Assembly (NCBI GenBank): GCA_002699025.1
Contig: PABA01000092.1
Location: 1-54,571 of the forward strand
DNA: 54,571 bases
Source: Sandaracinus sp.
GTDB lineage: Bacteria > Myxococcota_A > Polyangia > Polyangiales > Houyiibacteriaceae
Direction: 5' to 3'
Within the stretch, counting starts at the first letter, position 1, and every line of letters begins with the position of its first letter. Both the position numbers and the translations under genes were made by a program. This document shows positions 9,501 through 17,161 of the stretch, piece by piece. The notes beneath the pieces were generated by a model. That model did not search any database and had not been told where the DNA came from. It saw only the letters and a program-made list of their open reading frames with translations.

Positions 9501-11104
9501 TGGATGGTGCGCGGATTGCGCGCGGGGCGAGCGCGCCGAGCCTCCGCGCAGAAGCTCACCACATGGGAGACGGCCGCTATCGCGCGTCATGGGTGGAGGG
9601 GGACGACGTGCTCACGTCACTGGTCGCGAACGAGCGGCTGGCGTGCGTTCGCGTCATGCTGGAGGGCATCGAAGTGCTGGTCGGATCCCTTGCGAACGCA
9701 AGTCGGTCGGGGCGTGATGTCGAGTTCCAGATCACGCCGCGCTCAGCGGACGTGAGTTGGCCAGAGCAGGCGGAACTCCACTTCTTTGTGTCCCAGCCCC
9801 TCGCGACGATCGACATCAAGAGCTACCAAGCACCTACCCGATACGAAGTCTCGCTGCCGGTAGGGGGTGGCCCGGCGGAGCTGTTCGTCTACTGGGTCGT
9901 CAGCGTCTCCGCTCAGGGCGTTCAATCGAGCGCAGCGAGTTCGCCCGCCGTGTACCTGGACGTTCGAGCTTCTATTGCGCCGACTCCACCGAGTTCTCTC
10001 CGGGCGTTCAGCCCCGGGCCCACGGGTCCCGCCCTCGATCCTGTAGAGCACAGTGCTCATTGCCCGACCGCAATCGATTCAGAGGACAGCGCCCGGTTCT
10101 CACCTCGGGTCGTCCTCACGTGGCGGGGGCTGGCCGATGAACATCTCTACGTCGAGGTTTCCCGGGAACAGCGACAAGCGGCGCGCGTGGAGCCTCCCGG
10201 GCTGTCCCATTGGGTACTATCGCCGTGGAAAGCGCTTCGAGAGATCGAGCAAGCGGCGGCGGGGGCCCGGCTCAGGGCCGAAGCGCTGGACGTGTTGCGC
10301 GATGGATGGCTCCTGGGAAGCACCGTGGTCGTCGACGACGAGCAGGCCGACGCTCGTGGGCTTCTGATCGGCGCCGCTGCGCAGCTCTCCGCCAGTGACG
10401 GCCTCGTCACGGTCGGCGAGGACGGAACGCCAGCCTTCGTCGACTACTTTCGCCATCTCCCGCCCGACCGGGAGCGCGCGATGGACGGGAACTGGGAGTA
10501 CCGGTACCAGGCCGCCTTCGCTCTGGATCTCGATCCGTCCGGCGCCACTCCAGACGAGTGGCGGTACCTGAGCTCGCGTCCAACAGGGTGGACAGACTGG
10601 ATACTGGCGCGCACGCCGCCGATCGTCGCGAGCGCAGGCCCTAGCGATCTCAAGCTTGTAGACGGCATCGTGCCTCCGCGCGTCCGCGTAAGGGTGGTGA
10701 CGACCCAGCGCAACGCTCTTCGGCACCTAGCCGTGGCCGATTCGACGGTCGCAGGACGTTGGCGCTACCGCATCGTGCTCCAGCGCCTCGTCGAGCTGCC
10801 ACTGTCCCAGGGAGAGCCGGCCTTCACCTGGATCGATGTCGGGCGGCCTGCGTCCGTTCTCCCCGACGACCATGTCGGCATCGAGATCATCGACGACGAC
10901 CTCGAGCGTTCGACTCCTCACGAGACTCTGCGGCTTCGTTATCGTGCCCTCTGCTGTCAGTACGTTAGCCGGAGTGGGGTCGACGGGACGACAACCGAAG
11001 CGGTCATGCGTATGGCTCCCGAGCCCGAAGAGTTCGATTTGGAGGTGTGCCCAATGCAGGACGGTCGGGAGGTCGAGCTGACCTGCGTTCTGCATGTAGC
11101 CTGA
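6554..11104 (+). CDS. Giant protein (about 1516 aa) with fibronectin-III-like stretches
   Basis: The start is the ATG at 6554, overlapping the previous stop (ATGA); the frame is open further upstream only because it shadows the preceding gene. No signal peptide or membrane helix. Several segments resemble fibronectin-III folds: around residues 575-640 (YRFWVTAVDFFNQES), 755-800 (IPVEGVDPGFEYVAAVGFH), 1090-1135 (LFVYWVVSVSAQGVQSS) and 1190-1220 (PRVVLTWRGL followed by LYVEVSR). Proline-rich linkers lie between them. The N-terminal 400 residues are different and unassigned. The fibronectin-like calls rest on the spaced Trp/Tyr pattern only. With the preceding giant it may form a structural or surface-acting complex; that is inference. 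Confidence 0.85.
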   Translation: MNGDDDKKLHPTMVLRRRSDDDRFELVFRWWMGTTERLPRDGDRFRITVREQKRGRRLSAAGEFVEDPHAHILVAPMRMTMADPPRRAQRIPLPGATDQWLVAERPKGPVDCAAADDGTLARGDRTEALGICHLLAESDHSRVRWRVATMLEHGLRQAVAHNQAEGLAARFLSPEVIRASARRIASRIVADETRPLDLPQVATRAYRALADRTSRVAENADPLGFFAPFDGAPLVAEWELAAALMRTLTDESLIQELDRTVTGASQARQHIQLTALTGGELIDYWGDPTDVRVHEAATVMGLGFRVGSFSDALVKGWESDQLHMTVEHLPAERFEPQSGPGNLHDPTVDPPDLEPGEAVLFQAEARLAREVGTSRPILPPRLARVSFDLLQTNAGCSPSELKEHGEYLAYGTGDGRIELVIAPDRHPAYDWIPSLDSDGVRTSFGFNIYGVWEGASEATDRFFLKPDLEPSLDELRPFLLTRRYSYRRDLEGGLAEGDMTRARVLSHPPSRPVLARPDASYDAAAEAREEAPGLPDDHHIDPETGERLTTWSFDLRTGMRFGGEPPPGYWDPGAVAELRWTPELDRVGQACADRPQRYRFWVTAVDFFNQESAPAPVHTHDEDAGEREGVVFEPRYRAPLGPPPRDAIDTRSSSFSLANDEGGLLLSFEAPFQSKVGGRIGTSESSSVTDRVRTNHLVATARLFRRRLTRKVEEPPLHSLDLEELEPWESAVAELNAESYRQVGDDYRVPRPPKGHTWTLRIPVEGVDPGFEYVAAVGFHIDESARAFWTGAATLNGPCGGRRAQVILRTDEGEYAPSTRRVSELPWASEIAVTDAVPIPDPARPRAPRLQASDCSFSAARPVLAPPRMERDLLLMKLMSRGFSRAGLPLEPTLWRDTGVKLSLGQTAMCESALERSAADPSDPALGVARAMLARDFVEEREGTDYRQNQTVGFRGLQKLVWSYSPIVDRRLVDESDAVHFRVDGARIARGASAPSLRAEAHHMGDGRYRASWVEGDDVLTSLVANERLACVRVMLEGIEVLVGSLANASRSGRDVEFQITPRSADVSWPEQAELHFFVSQPLATIDIKSYQAPTRYEVSLPVGGGPAELFVYWVVSVSAQGVQSSAASSPAVYLDVRASIAPTPPSSLRAFSPGPTGPALDPVEHSAHCPTAIDSEDSARFSPRVVLTWRGLADEHLYVEVSREQRQAARVEPPGLSHWVLSPWKALREIEQAAAGARLRAEALDVLRDGWLLGSTVVVDDEQADARGLLIGAAAQLSASDGLVTVGEDGTPAFVDYFRHLPPDRERAMDGNWEYRYQAAFALDLDPSGATPDEWRYLSSRPTGWTDWILARTPPIVASAGPSDLKLVDGIVPPRVRVRVVTTQRNALRHLAVADSTVAGRWRYRIVLQRLVELPLSQGEPAFTWIDVGRPASVLPDDHVGIEIIDDDLERSTPHETLRLRYRALCCQYVSRSGVDGTTTEAVMRMAPEPEEFDLEVCPMQDGREVELTCVLHVA

Positions 11105-11804
11105 GCCACTGCACCCTTATGGCTATCGGTCAGAGCAGGATCGGAAGCTCCAAGGAAGAGATGGCGGGTCTGCTCTGCCGGCACAGACTGGAGACTCGCG
11201 CTAGACATTGGGGAGTTCCGCCATCTGACGTGATGACCCCCGCTCGCCAACTTCGAGATGATTGCGGCTGGATCTGCCGACCGCTGAGGTTCAGCCCAAC
11301 CGCCTCCTTCCGAGGGCCTCGCTCACAACCGCTCTGGCCGCACGTGCCCCCTCGTCCGGCGGAACTTAGCTCAGTACGTCGCTCCATGCGGCGAGGCGCA
11401 GGCCGGTGGGGGGAACACCCACGCACCGGATTCCACGTCCTTCGGTCCATCGATTGGTGATTGCGTAGCCACGACTCCAGTCCCGGAGATCCCCGGTCAA
11501 TCGGTGCCCCGGTCACATCCCCCCGTGCCTCGGCGCGATGTCGACGGCCTCGGCTTCTTCTCTGCCGTCGGCACCGGCGGCCCAGGAGGTTCACCAGACC
11601 TGGACGGTCAGTAGTCCTCGGGCCCCAGCCGGGCCAACTTGGCGGCAGCGACCGGAAGCTCACGCTGCAAGGCTCACCTCCAGCCGCTGCTCGACCAGGT
11701 GGTACAAACCGCGTTGCGGGCCCCCGCACCCAAATCAAGACACCGCAGCCCCGAGGGCCGCGGCGTTTTCAATTCACGGCGTTCTCGATTCGCGGCGTCT
11801 TCGA
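11105..11804. other. Gene-poor stretch after the giant-protein operon
   Basis: About 700 bp without a convincing gene on either strand. The open frames here give Arg/Pro/Ser-rich products with no natural look and no ribosome-binding sites. No clear terminator hairpin with a T run was found after the stop at 11104. Confidence 0.5.
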
Positions 11805-11808
11805 TCAC
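11761..11808. repeat. Three tandem imperfect 16-bp repeats
   Basis: Three consecutive 16-bp units start at 11761, 11777 and 11793: CGGCGTTTTCAATTCA, CGGCGTTCTCGATTCG and CGGCGTCTTCGATCAC. They share CGGCGT-YTTC-RAT-type spacing. They lie at the end of the degenerate coding remnant on the minus strand. Function unknown. Confidence 0.55.
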
Positions 11809-12098
11809 GACCGAGAGCAAAGGCGTCCTTCCACGAAAGCCAGGCCCTCGTCGCCGAGGATCGGGTCGGAGATGCGCGGGAGCGCCCCACGCTCAGGGGA
11901 GGTCGCCGGGACGCGGCTGAGCGCCAAGGCCAGCTGGTCCCGGTAAGCGCGGTCCGAGGCCGTCGCGCTATCCCGCTCTGCGAGCGTCGTCGCTTCGCGG
12001 AGGGCCTCGTCCAGCCGGTGGGCGTAGTGGAGCGCGCGCGCTAACAGTGGGCCTCGACGTCGGCCGGGTCGCGGCGGTGCGCCAGGGCCAGTCTTTGA
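11805..12098 (-). pseudogene. Remnant of a helical (TPR-like) protein C-terminus, frameshifted
   Basis: On the minus strand, two different frames read like natural helical protein. One ends LALAHRRDPADVEAHC at a TAG near 12050. The other, shifted by one base, continues LLARALHYAHRLDEALREA and runs to a TGA at 11805-11807 (ending FVEGRLCSRS). Joined by a frameshift they look like the tail of a TPR-type protein. This DNA also encodes, in a third frame, the unnatural Arg/Pro-rich C-terminus of the phosphatase gene. I infer a deletion or recombination that fused the two genes out of frame. Confidence 0.4.
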
Positions 12099-12660
12099 CC
12101 TCGAGCTCCCTTCCGAGAAGGTGCGCCGCGGTCGCCGTCACCAGCGAGTCGTGTGTCACGAAGACGTGTATTCCGGCCTGGTTCTCCGCCGTGGAGAGCA
12201 TCGACCGGACGAGGAAGCGTGCGGCGTCGTCCGGTCGCGCCATGCCGGGAAGCGCCGCCCCCTCGGACACGAGGTGCCGCATCACCCCCTCGTGCCCGAG
12301 CCGCTCCCAGTTGGTCCACGCGAGCTGAGCGTCGAGGACGAAGACCCCAGGGTCTCCAAGGAGGCGACTCGCGACGATCGGAAGCTCGGCTCCCGCGCCT
12401 TCGGCGAGAGCTTCCGCGGTCTGGGTGCACCGGGCGAGCGGGCTGGTGTGGAGCGTGCGTAGGCGGCCGCGGAGCAGGCCACCCAGCTCGCGCGCGAGGC
12501 GGCGCCCGGCGTCCGTGATGGGGAGGACGTAGCCCGCGTCTGCCTGCGGAAGCGGGTCGCGAATCGAATGCCGCAAGAGCACGACGACTGCGCGGTCGTG
12601 TGGCGCGCTCTCGACGAGGCGAAGGACCGACGGAGGGATCCGCCACTGCAGGTCGTTCAT
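11968..12660 (-). CDS. Histidine phosphatase family protein with a broken C-terminus
   Basis: A protein of 230 residues. Features of the phosphoglycerate-mutase-like superfamily are visible: LLRHSIRDPL (Arg30-His31, the phosphorylated His, with Ser in place of the usual Gly), the HTSPLARCTQTAEAL block around residues 70-85, and FVTHDSLVTA with the second catalytic His near residue 168. The fold reads normally up to VKDWPW (about residue 193). The last 37 residues (ATRPTSRPTVSARAP and on) are unnatural, and family members usually end with a WP-YLEG-type segment here, so the C-terminus looks lost by a frameshift or deletion. The start ATG overlaps the methyltransferase stop (ATGA). It probably dephosphorylates a small molecule or sugar phosphate of this operon; activity is doubtful. 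Confidence 0.75.
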   Translation of the reverse strand: MNDLQWRIPPSVLRLVESAPHDRAVVVLLRHSIRDPLPQADAGYVLPITDAGRRLARELGGLLRGRLRTLHTSPLARCTQTAEALAEGAGAELPIVASRLLGDPGVFVLDAQLAWTNWERLGHEGVMRHLVSEGAALPGMARPDDAARFLVRSMLSTAENQAGIHVFVTHDSLVTATAAHLLGRELEVKDWPWRTAATRPTSRPTVSARAPLRPPAGRGPPRSDDARRAG

Positions 12661-14369
12661 ACCGCCTTGCCTTCGATGACCGAGGGGAGAGCGGGTAGCC
12701 TCCGGACCGCGACGAGGTCGAAGCCTCCGGCGGCTAGCAAGCGCCCGAAGTGCTCTGCCGAGCGCTCGCGCCCGCCGGTCGCCATGAGCAGGTGCAGGTC
12801 GCAGAGTGCTCCCGCGACGCCCTCCTCGGGAACCAGCATTTCCACGATGAACACGCGCCCGCCTCGAGAGAGGGCTGCCCGCGCGCGCGCTAGAATCCGG
12901 ATGGCGTCAGGGTCATCCCAGTCATGGAGAACGCGCGACAGGAGCACCGCGTCGGCCTCCAGTTCCCATGGCTCGAAGAGGTCCCCGCGTCTCCAGCGCA
13001 ACCTCGGCGTCGGGGAGCCCTTCATCGCGACCACCTCGGGGCGCTCGAGGACCGTGACTTCGCAGCAAGGATGGGCCGTCAGAATCGAGCGGGCGAGAAC
13101 GCCCAGCCCGCCCCCAGCGTCGACCACGTGCTCGTCACCCTCGAGCTCTAGCGCCTCACAGACTCGTTCGTAGTCGTGCCGCGCGTAGCTTCGAAGCATG
13201 CGGTGGTGGCCAGCCCTGCGCTCCTCGTCGCGCGCCACCTCCCCGAAAGCGTCGGGCGGGCTCCAGTCGGTGTCGCTCCGAAGCGCGTCTGCGAGACTTC
13301 GCCACATCTCGGAGAGCGGTCCCGCGTACTCCGTCGCGGCGTCGGCCAACGTGAGGGGGTGGTCTGCCCGTAGTAGCTCGCCCCGCGCGCTGGGCGCCCA
13401 CTGGTCGCCTCGACGAGCGACGACGCCGAGCTCGCCGAGCGCTCGCAGGAGTCGCCGCGCCCCGTCGACCGTGAGTCGACAGCGGCGCGCGACGCTCGAC
13501 GCCGTCGCCGGCAACGACTCGAACACGCCAAGGCTGACCGCGGCGCCGAGAGTCTGGGTTCGCCAGAACCCCACCATGTCTGCGGAGAGGCTCGCGAACT
13601 CGGAGCGCCGGGCGGGCCGCAGCTCGAGCAAGGCCGTGCCGTCCTCGCCGATGACCTCGAGGGCTCCATCGAACCGCTCGACCCGCGCTTGCCCGTTGTA
13701 GAAGGGCTCGACCGCGTGGAAGCGTCGCCCGTAGGCCGGGCGCCCCTGGAGGTCTACGTGCATCCACCCGTCCACGTCGCGAGCACGTGCGTATCCCTTG
13801 TGGAAGACATCGAGGTCGACGAACCACGCCCCATGAAGGAGATCTCCATCGAGCCCGATGTGGGTCGAGTGGCCGTCCGCCGCCTGAGCCACCGCGATCC
13901 CGTCCCGGTAGTCGCCCGCGTAGCGCCAACGGTCCGCGTAGGCGGCGACGCCTTCGGGCGTGATGTGGTGGTAGAGCCCGTCGTGGCCGCGAACGAGGCA
14001 CCGGCCCTGCTGGAAGTTGCCGCACCACGCGTGCCTGGCGTCGTAGACGTCTAGTCCGTCCACACCGATGTGGTGCCACCCGTCTGGTCCTGCGACGGCG
14101 GCGAGTCCTTCGTAGAAGCCGAACGCGCTGAGGAAACGTCTCGCGTATGCGGCCGTCCCGTCGCTCCCCACGTGCCACGACTCGCCGCTGCGCAGAACGG
14201 GGGCGAGCCCAGGCGGATGGAACTTCAGCACCTCGTCGAAGCGCTCGTCGTAGGCCGGCTGCTGCTGCTCGTCGACGTGGTGAGTGCGACAAGGCGAGAC
14301 TCGGAGAGAACGCCATCTCACGCGGTAGGCTCCCTCGCATGCCACCCGAGCGTCTGCCTCATGCATCAT
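12657..14369 (-). CDS. WG-repeat protein fused to an O-methyltransferase
   Basis: A protein of 570 residues. Residues about 45-250 are five to six degenerate WG-type repeats, each with a pattern such as FYEGLAAV-GPDGWHHIGVDG, a beta-repeat usually involved in binding. Residues about 258-345 form a winged-helix dimerisation domain (GVFESLPATASSVARRC). The C-terminal part is a family 2 SAM-dependent O-methyltransferase: VVDAGGGLGVLARS is the SAM-binding motif, and LLSRVLHDWDDPDAIRIL carries the usual catalytic His-Asp. It starts inside the end of the radical-SAM gene (8-11 nt overlap; two adjacent ATGs at 14369 and 14366) and overlaps the phosphatase start by ATGA. It probably methylates a hydroxyl on the product of the upstream fusion enzyme. 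The substrate is unknown. Confidence 0.85.
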   Translation of the reverse strand: MMHEADARVACEGAYRVRWRSLRVSPCRTHHVDEQQQPAYDERFDEVLKFHPPGLAPVLRSGESWHVGSDGTAAYARRFLSAFGFYEGLAAVAGPDGWHHIGVDGLDVYDARHAWCGNFQQGRCLVRGHDGLYHHITPEGVAAYADRWRYAGDYRDGIAVAQAADGHSTHIGLDGDLLHGAWFVDLDVFHKGYARARDVDGWMHVDLQGRPAYGRRFHAVEPFYNGQARVERFDGALEVIGEDGTALLELRPARRSEFASLSADMVGFWRTQTLGAAVSLGVFESLPATASSVARRCRLTVDGARRLLRALGELGVVARRGDQWAPSARGELLRADHPLTLADAATEYAGPLSEMWRSLADALRSDTDWSPPDAFGEVARDEERRAGHHRMLRSYARHDYERVCEALELEGDEHVVDAGGGLGVLARSILTAHPCCEVTVLERPEVVAMKGSPTPRLRWRRGDLFEPWELEADAVLLSRVLHDWDDPDAIRILARARAALSRGGRVFIVEMLVPEEGVAGALCDLHLLMATGGRERSAEHFGRLLAAGGFDLVAVRRLPALPSVIEGKAV

Positions 14370-16713
14370 CCACCACGGGCTTCCGCATGCTGCATTCGAG
14401 GCAGAGCGGGCGGTTGCGGTAGGTCGAGAGCAGCTCGCCGTAGGCAGGGCCGTTCCAGATCTCCATCAAGCTCTTCTCGTGGAGGCTGCCGAACTCGCCG
14501 AGCGTCCGCCGCTGGGCGTCCGGAGCACAGCACGGATCGAAGCGGCCAACGGCGCTCACCCAGGCCTCCTGACCCAGAAAGGGACAGGCTCCGCCGGGGG
14601 CCAGTTCTTCGGCGGCGGCCTCGTCTTCGAGGAGGAAGAAGTTCTCGAGCAGGATGTGCCGCCCGTCCGGGAGCGTGCGTTCGCCGGCGGCCTCCCTCGC
14701 CTCGAGCACGGCCTGGTTCCATCGTCGAGCCGACTCCGGGTCACGGCGCATGGACTGGTCTCGAATCTCGTCGAAGTGCGCCCACAGGTGGTGGCCCTTC
14801 ACCCGGTCCACGCCGAGGTCGATCGCGAGCCGGACGATGTCTGCCAACTCGGCGACGTTCCGCTCGATGAACGTCAGTTGGAAGGTGACCCGGCACCTGT
14901 TCCCACCCTCGGCGGCGTGCTCGTCACGCACCGCGACGAAGGTTCGGACGTTCTCGAGGACCTTCTCCCATCCCGCTCCGAGCATGATCGCTTCGTGGGT
15001 GGCCTTCGTCGCCCCGTTCCAAGAGACCTTCACGTCGGAGGTCACCGGGACGATCTTCCGGGCCCACGCCTCCGCTCCGAGTCGAGGGAAGGTGCCGTTC
15101 GTCGTGAGGTTCAGCCTGACGCCGTACCGGTCGCAGAGCTTCAGGATGTCCTCGAAGCGCTCATAGAGGAGGGGTTCGCCCATCGTGGACGGGATGATCT
15201 CCTCCAGGCCGTGAGGGGCTGCCTCGGCGACGACGCGCTCGATCAGCTCAAAGGGCATGAGTCGACGAGGGCGCCCCTCGGCTCGCCGAAGCACCTGAAG
15301 CGAGCTGTGCGGGGAGTGCTCCTCGCACATGATGCAGCGCAGGTTGCAGGTGTCGGGGTTCGTGTCGAAGGTAATTCGCCACGGCCCAGGGCGTCGCCGC
15401 ACGCGCGCCGTGTCCCGCCGCTCGAGAGCTCTCTCGTAGAGTCGCTCCACGGCGCGTGCGTGATCCTCGATGTCGGGGACGTCGCCGGAGGAGGTGTGAG
15501 GGTAGCCGCGAGCGCCGAGGCGCTCCGCGAGCACCGGGTCGTCCACGAAGCGCTGCATCTGCTCGGCAAGGGCCTCGACCGAACGATGCTCGAAGAGCAA
15601 CCCGTTCATCTCGTGCTGGACGTACTCCGCCATCCCGCCTGCGTCTCCGGTGACGACCGGGACCCGGGCTTGCTGCGCCTCGTGGATGACCAACGGGGAG
15701 TTCTCGACCCAGACCGACGGGACCACGATCGCGTCGCATTGGTTGAAGACGTCGCGGACGATCTCCTGGTTCTTGTACTCCGGGAGCCACTCGATTCGCT
15801 CCGCGACTCCCGTCGGCAGCGCCGAGGCGATGGACCGCAGCGCTTCCGTGTCCTGTCCGCGCGGTCGGCCCCAGATGCGCAGCCTGGGCCCTCCTTCGAG
15901 CCTCCCGAACGCCCGGATCAGGTCGTGGATCCCCTTCGCAGGGATGTGCGTTCCGATGTAGCCGAACGTGAACGGCTCGCTGTCGGCGCGCGACCGCCCG
16001 GCCATCCGTTCCCGGTCGAACCCGTAGTCGAGGTAGACGAGCTTCCGCTCTGGGAGGCCGAAGGCGTCCCGATAGCGATCGTGCAGGTAGCGCGCGGGAG
16101 CGATGAACAGATCGACCAGGCTGGCCATCTCCCGCACGTGAGCCATGCGGCGCGCGACCCAGTCGGTCCAATACGCCACGTCCGCCTCGCGCTCGTCCGC
16201 GGCGCCGCTGAAGTAGCGGGCGTAGCAGCGCTCGGCGCACTTCCGATCGTCCTGTCCGTCGCAGGCCGCCCACACCTCGTCGGGGTCCTTCGGGAACATC
16301 TGCATGAACTGGCCCCGGGGGCACATCAGCCAGTAGTCGTGCAGCGTGTAGATGATCGGCACCTCGCGGGCCGCAGCCGCCTTCAGCAATGAGGTCGAGA
16401 GGTGGTTCAGGTGGCCGACGTGAACGATGTCCGGACGGAACTGCTCGAGGACCTCGGTGAAGCGCTGGTCGATGGCGGTGGCGCGGTAGCGGTCCTTGAG
16501 CCTCGGGTTGTTGACCAGGTGGATCGTGATGCGGCGGTCGTCGGGGTCGCGCTCGGTGCGCATCCGGAAGTCTGGTGCGAAGGCGTCTTCTTCGCGGGTG
16601 AAGACGTGAACCTCGTGTCGTTCGGCCAGCGCGTGGCAGAGGGTCTGGCTGTAGACCTCCGAGCCGGCGTTGTAGCGCATCGGGTAGCCGTGGATGACCT
16701 TGAGGATCTTCAC
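14359..16713 (-). CDS. Glycosyltransferase (GT4-like)-radical SAM fusion enzyme
   Basis: A protein of 784 residues from the GTG at 16713, chosen because AGGAGG lies 7 nt upstream and the protein begins VKILKVIHGYPMRYNAGSEV, a typical GT4 start. Residues 1-400 are a GT-B glycosyltransferase: acceptor domain with HVGHLNHLSTSLL, donor domain with FGYIGTHIPAKGIHDLI and a PSVWVENSPLVIHEAQ nucleotide-sugar motif. About residue 440 onward is a radical SAM domain with CNLRCIMC (Cx3Cx2C, 4Fe-4S binding). A Cys-rich C-terminus (CPFLGQ, FDPCCAPD, CLECSMRKP) is of SPASM/Twitch type and may hold more iron-sulfur clusters. One chain thus combines sugar transfer and radical chemistry. The target is unknown; a peptide or glycan is plausible. 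Confidence 0.88.
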   Translation of the reverse strand: MKILKVIHGYPMRYNAGSEVYSQTLCHALAERHEVHVFTREEDAFAPDFRMRTERDPDDRRITIHLVNNPRLKDRYRATAIDQRFTEVLEQFRPDIVHVGHLNHLSTSLLKAAAAREVPIIYTLHDYWLMCPRGQFMQMFPKDPDEVWAACDGQDDRKCAERCYARYFSGAADEREADVAYWTDWVARRMAHVREMASLVDLFIAPARYLHDRYRDAFGLPERKLVYLDYGFDRERMAGRSRADSEPFTFGYIGTHIPAKGIHDLIRAFGRLEGGPRLRIWGRPRGQDTEALRSIASALPTGVAERIEWLPEYKNQEIVRDVFNQCDAIVVPSVWVENSPLVIHEAQQARVPVVTGDAGGMAEYVQHEMNGLLFEHRSVEALAEQMQRFVDDPVLAERLGARGYPHTSSGDVPDIEDHARAVERLYERALERRDTARVRRRPGPWRITFDTNPDTCNLRCIMCEEHSPHSSLQVLRRAEGRPRRLMPFELIERVVAEAAPHGLEEIIPSTMGEPLLYERFEDILKLCDRYGVRLNLTTNGTFPRLGAEAWARKIVPVTSDVKVSWNGATKATHEAIMLGAGWEKVLENVRTFVAVRDEHAAEGGNRCRVTFQLTFIERNVAELADIVRLAIDLGVDRVKGHHLWAHFDEIRDQSMRRDPESARRWNQAVLEAREAAGERTLPDGRHILLENFFLLEDEAAAEELAPGGACPFLGQEAWVSAVGRFDPCCAPDAQRRTLGEFGSLHEKSLMEIWNGPAYGELLSTYRNRPLCLECSMRKPVVDDA

Positions 16714-16779
16714 GCTGTGGCCTCCTGATGGCGGTGGGTGCCCTTGAGGATTTTCACCCCGTGGCCTCCGAATGGCGGT
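16691..16779. repeat. 44-bp tandem duplication of the translation start region
   Basis: Positions 16691-16735 and 16735-16779 align without gaps, with about 37 of 45 bases identical. Each copy holds a Shine-Dalgarno-like GGAGG, a GTG start and the codons for V-K-I-L-K on the minus strand. The left copy is the real start of the glycosyltransferase-radical SAM gene; the right copy starts the short upstream ORF. Confidence 0.8.
16710..16757 (-). CDS. Short upstream ORF (15 codons), possible leader peptide or gene scar
   Basis: GTG at 16757 with GGAGG 6-7 nt upstream encodes VKILKGTHRHQEATA and stops in TGA at 16710-16712. The stop overlaps the GTG of the main gene (GTGA, 16710-16713). Its first five residues match those of the main gene. 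It could be a coupled leader peptide, or what is left of a tandem paralogue after recombination between two similar gene starts. Confidence 0.4.
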   Translation of the reverse strand: MKILKGTHRHQEATA

Positions 16780-17122
16780 TCGCCCATCGCGCATCTCGAG
16801 CGGACTACTGAAGGCGCGTGACGAGGAAGATACTCGCATGAGCGAGACGCTCCCTTCGGCGGGGGCTCGTTGGAGTGCTCCGCCACACCTCGGTCCGGGC
16901 GAGACATGCGTGGAACTGCGGCTGGGCGGCACGAGTCCAAAGCCGCTTGGTGCGTGACCGCCGTGGGGCTGGTCGGCACCTCGCTCGCGAAACACCTCCG
17001 ACTCGTCGCCTGAGCGCGTTCACGGCGAAGGGCGACCTGGGTCAGGTCGTGAGGGTGCAGGGCGGCACTGTGGCTTGCCGGCCTGGGGGTCGTGCTCTGT
17101 AGGACCATCTCGCTTCAAATAC
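16780..17122. other. Intergenic, no gene seen
   Basis: Upstream of the minus-strand operon; it should hold that operon's promoter, but I could not point to convincing -35/-10 boxes in this GC-rich DNA. Open frames here give no natural-looking protein. Confidence 0.4.
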
Positions 17123-17154
17123 GGCGCTGCCCCGGAGGGCGCCGGGGCAGCGCC
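17123..17154 (-). terminator. Perfect 13-bp stem-loop, likely terminator of the small minus-strand gene
   Basis: GGCGCTGCCCCGG (17123-17135) pairs perfectly with CCGGGGCAGCGCC (17142-17154) around the loop AGGGCG. On the minus strand it lies 7 nt past the stop of the 92-residue frame ending at 17162 and is followed by GTATTTG, a weak T-rich tail. Position supports a terminator. Confidence 0.5.
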
Positions 17155-17161
17155 TACGGGA

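Noticed and set aside
12041-12646. A 201-codon minus-strand frame overlapping the phosphatase gene
   Set aside because: Most of it is an Arg/Pro-rich shadow of the phosphatase frame; only its last 16 residues look natural and are treated as part of the pseudogene remnant.
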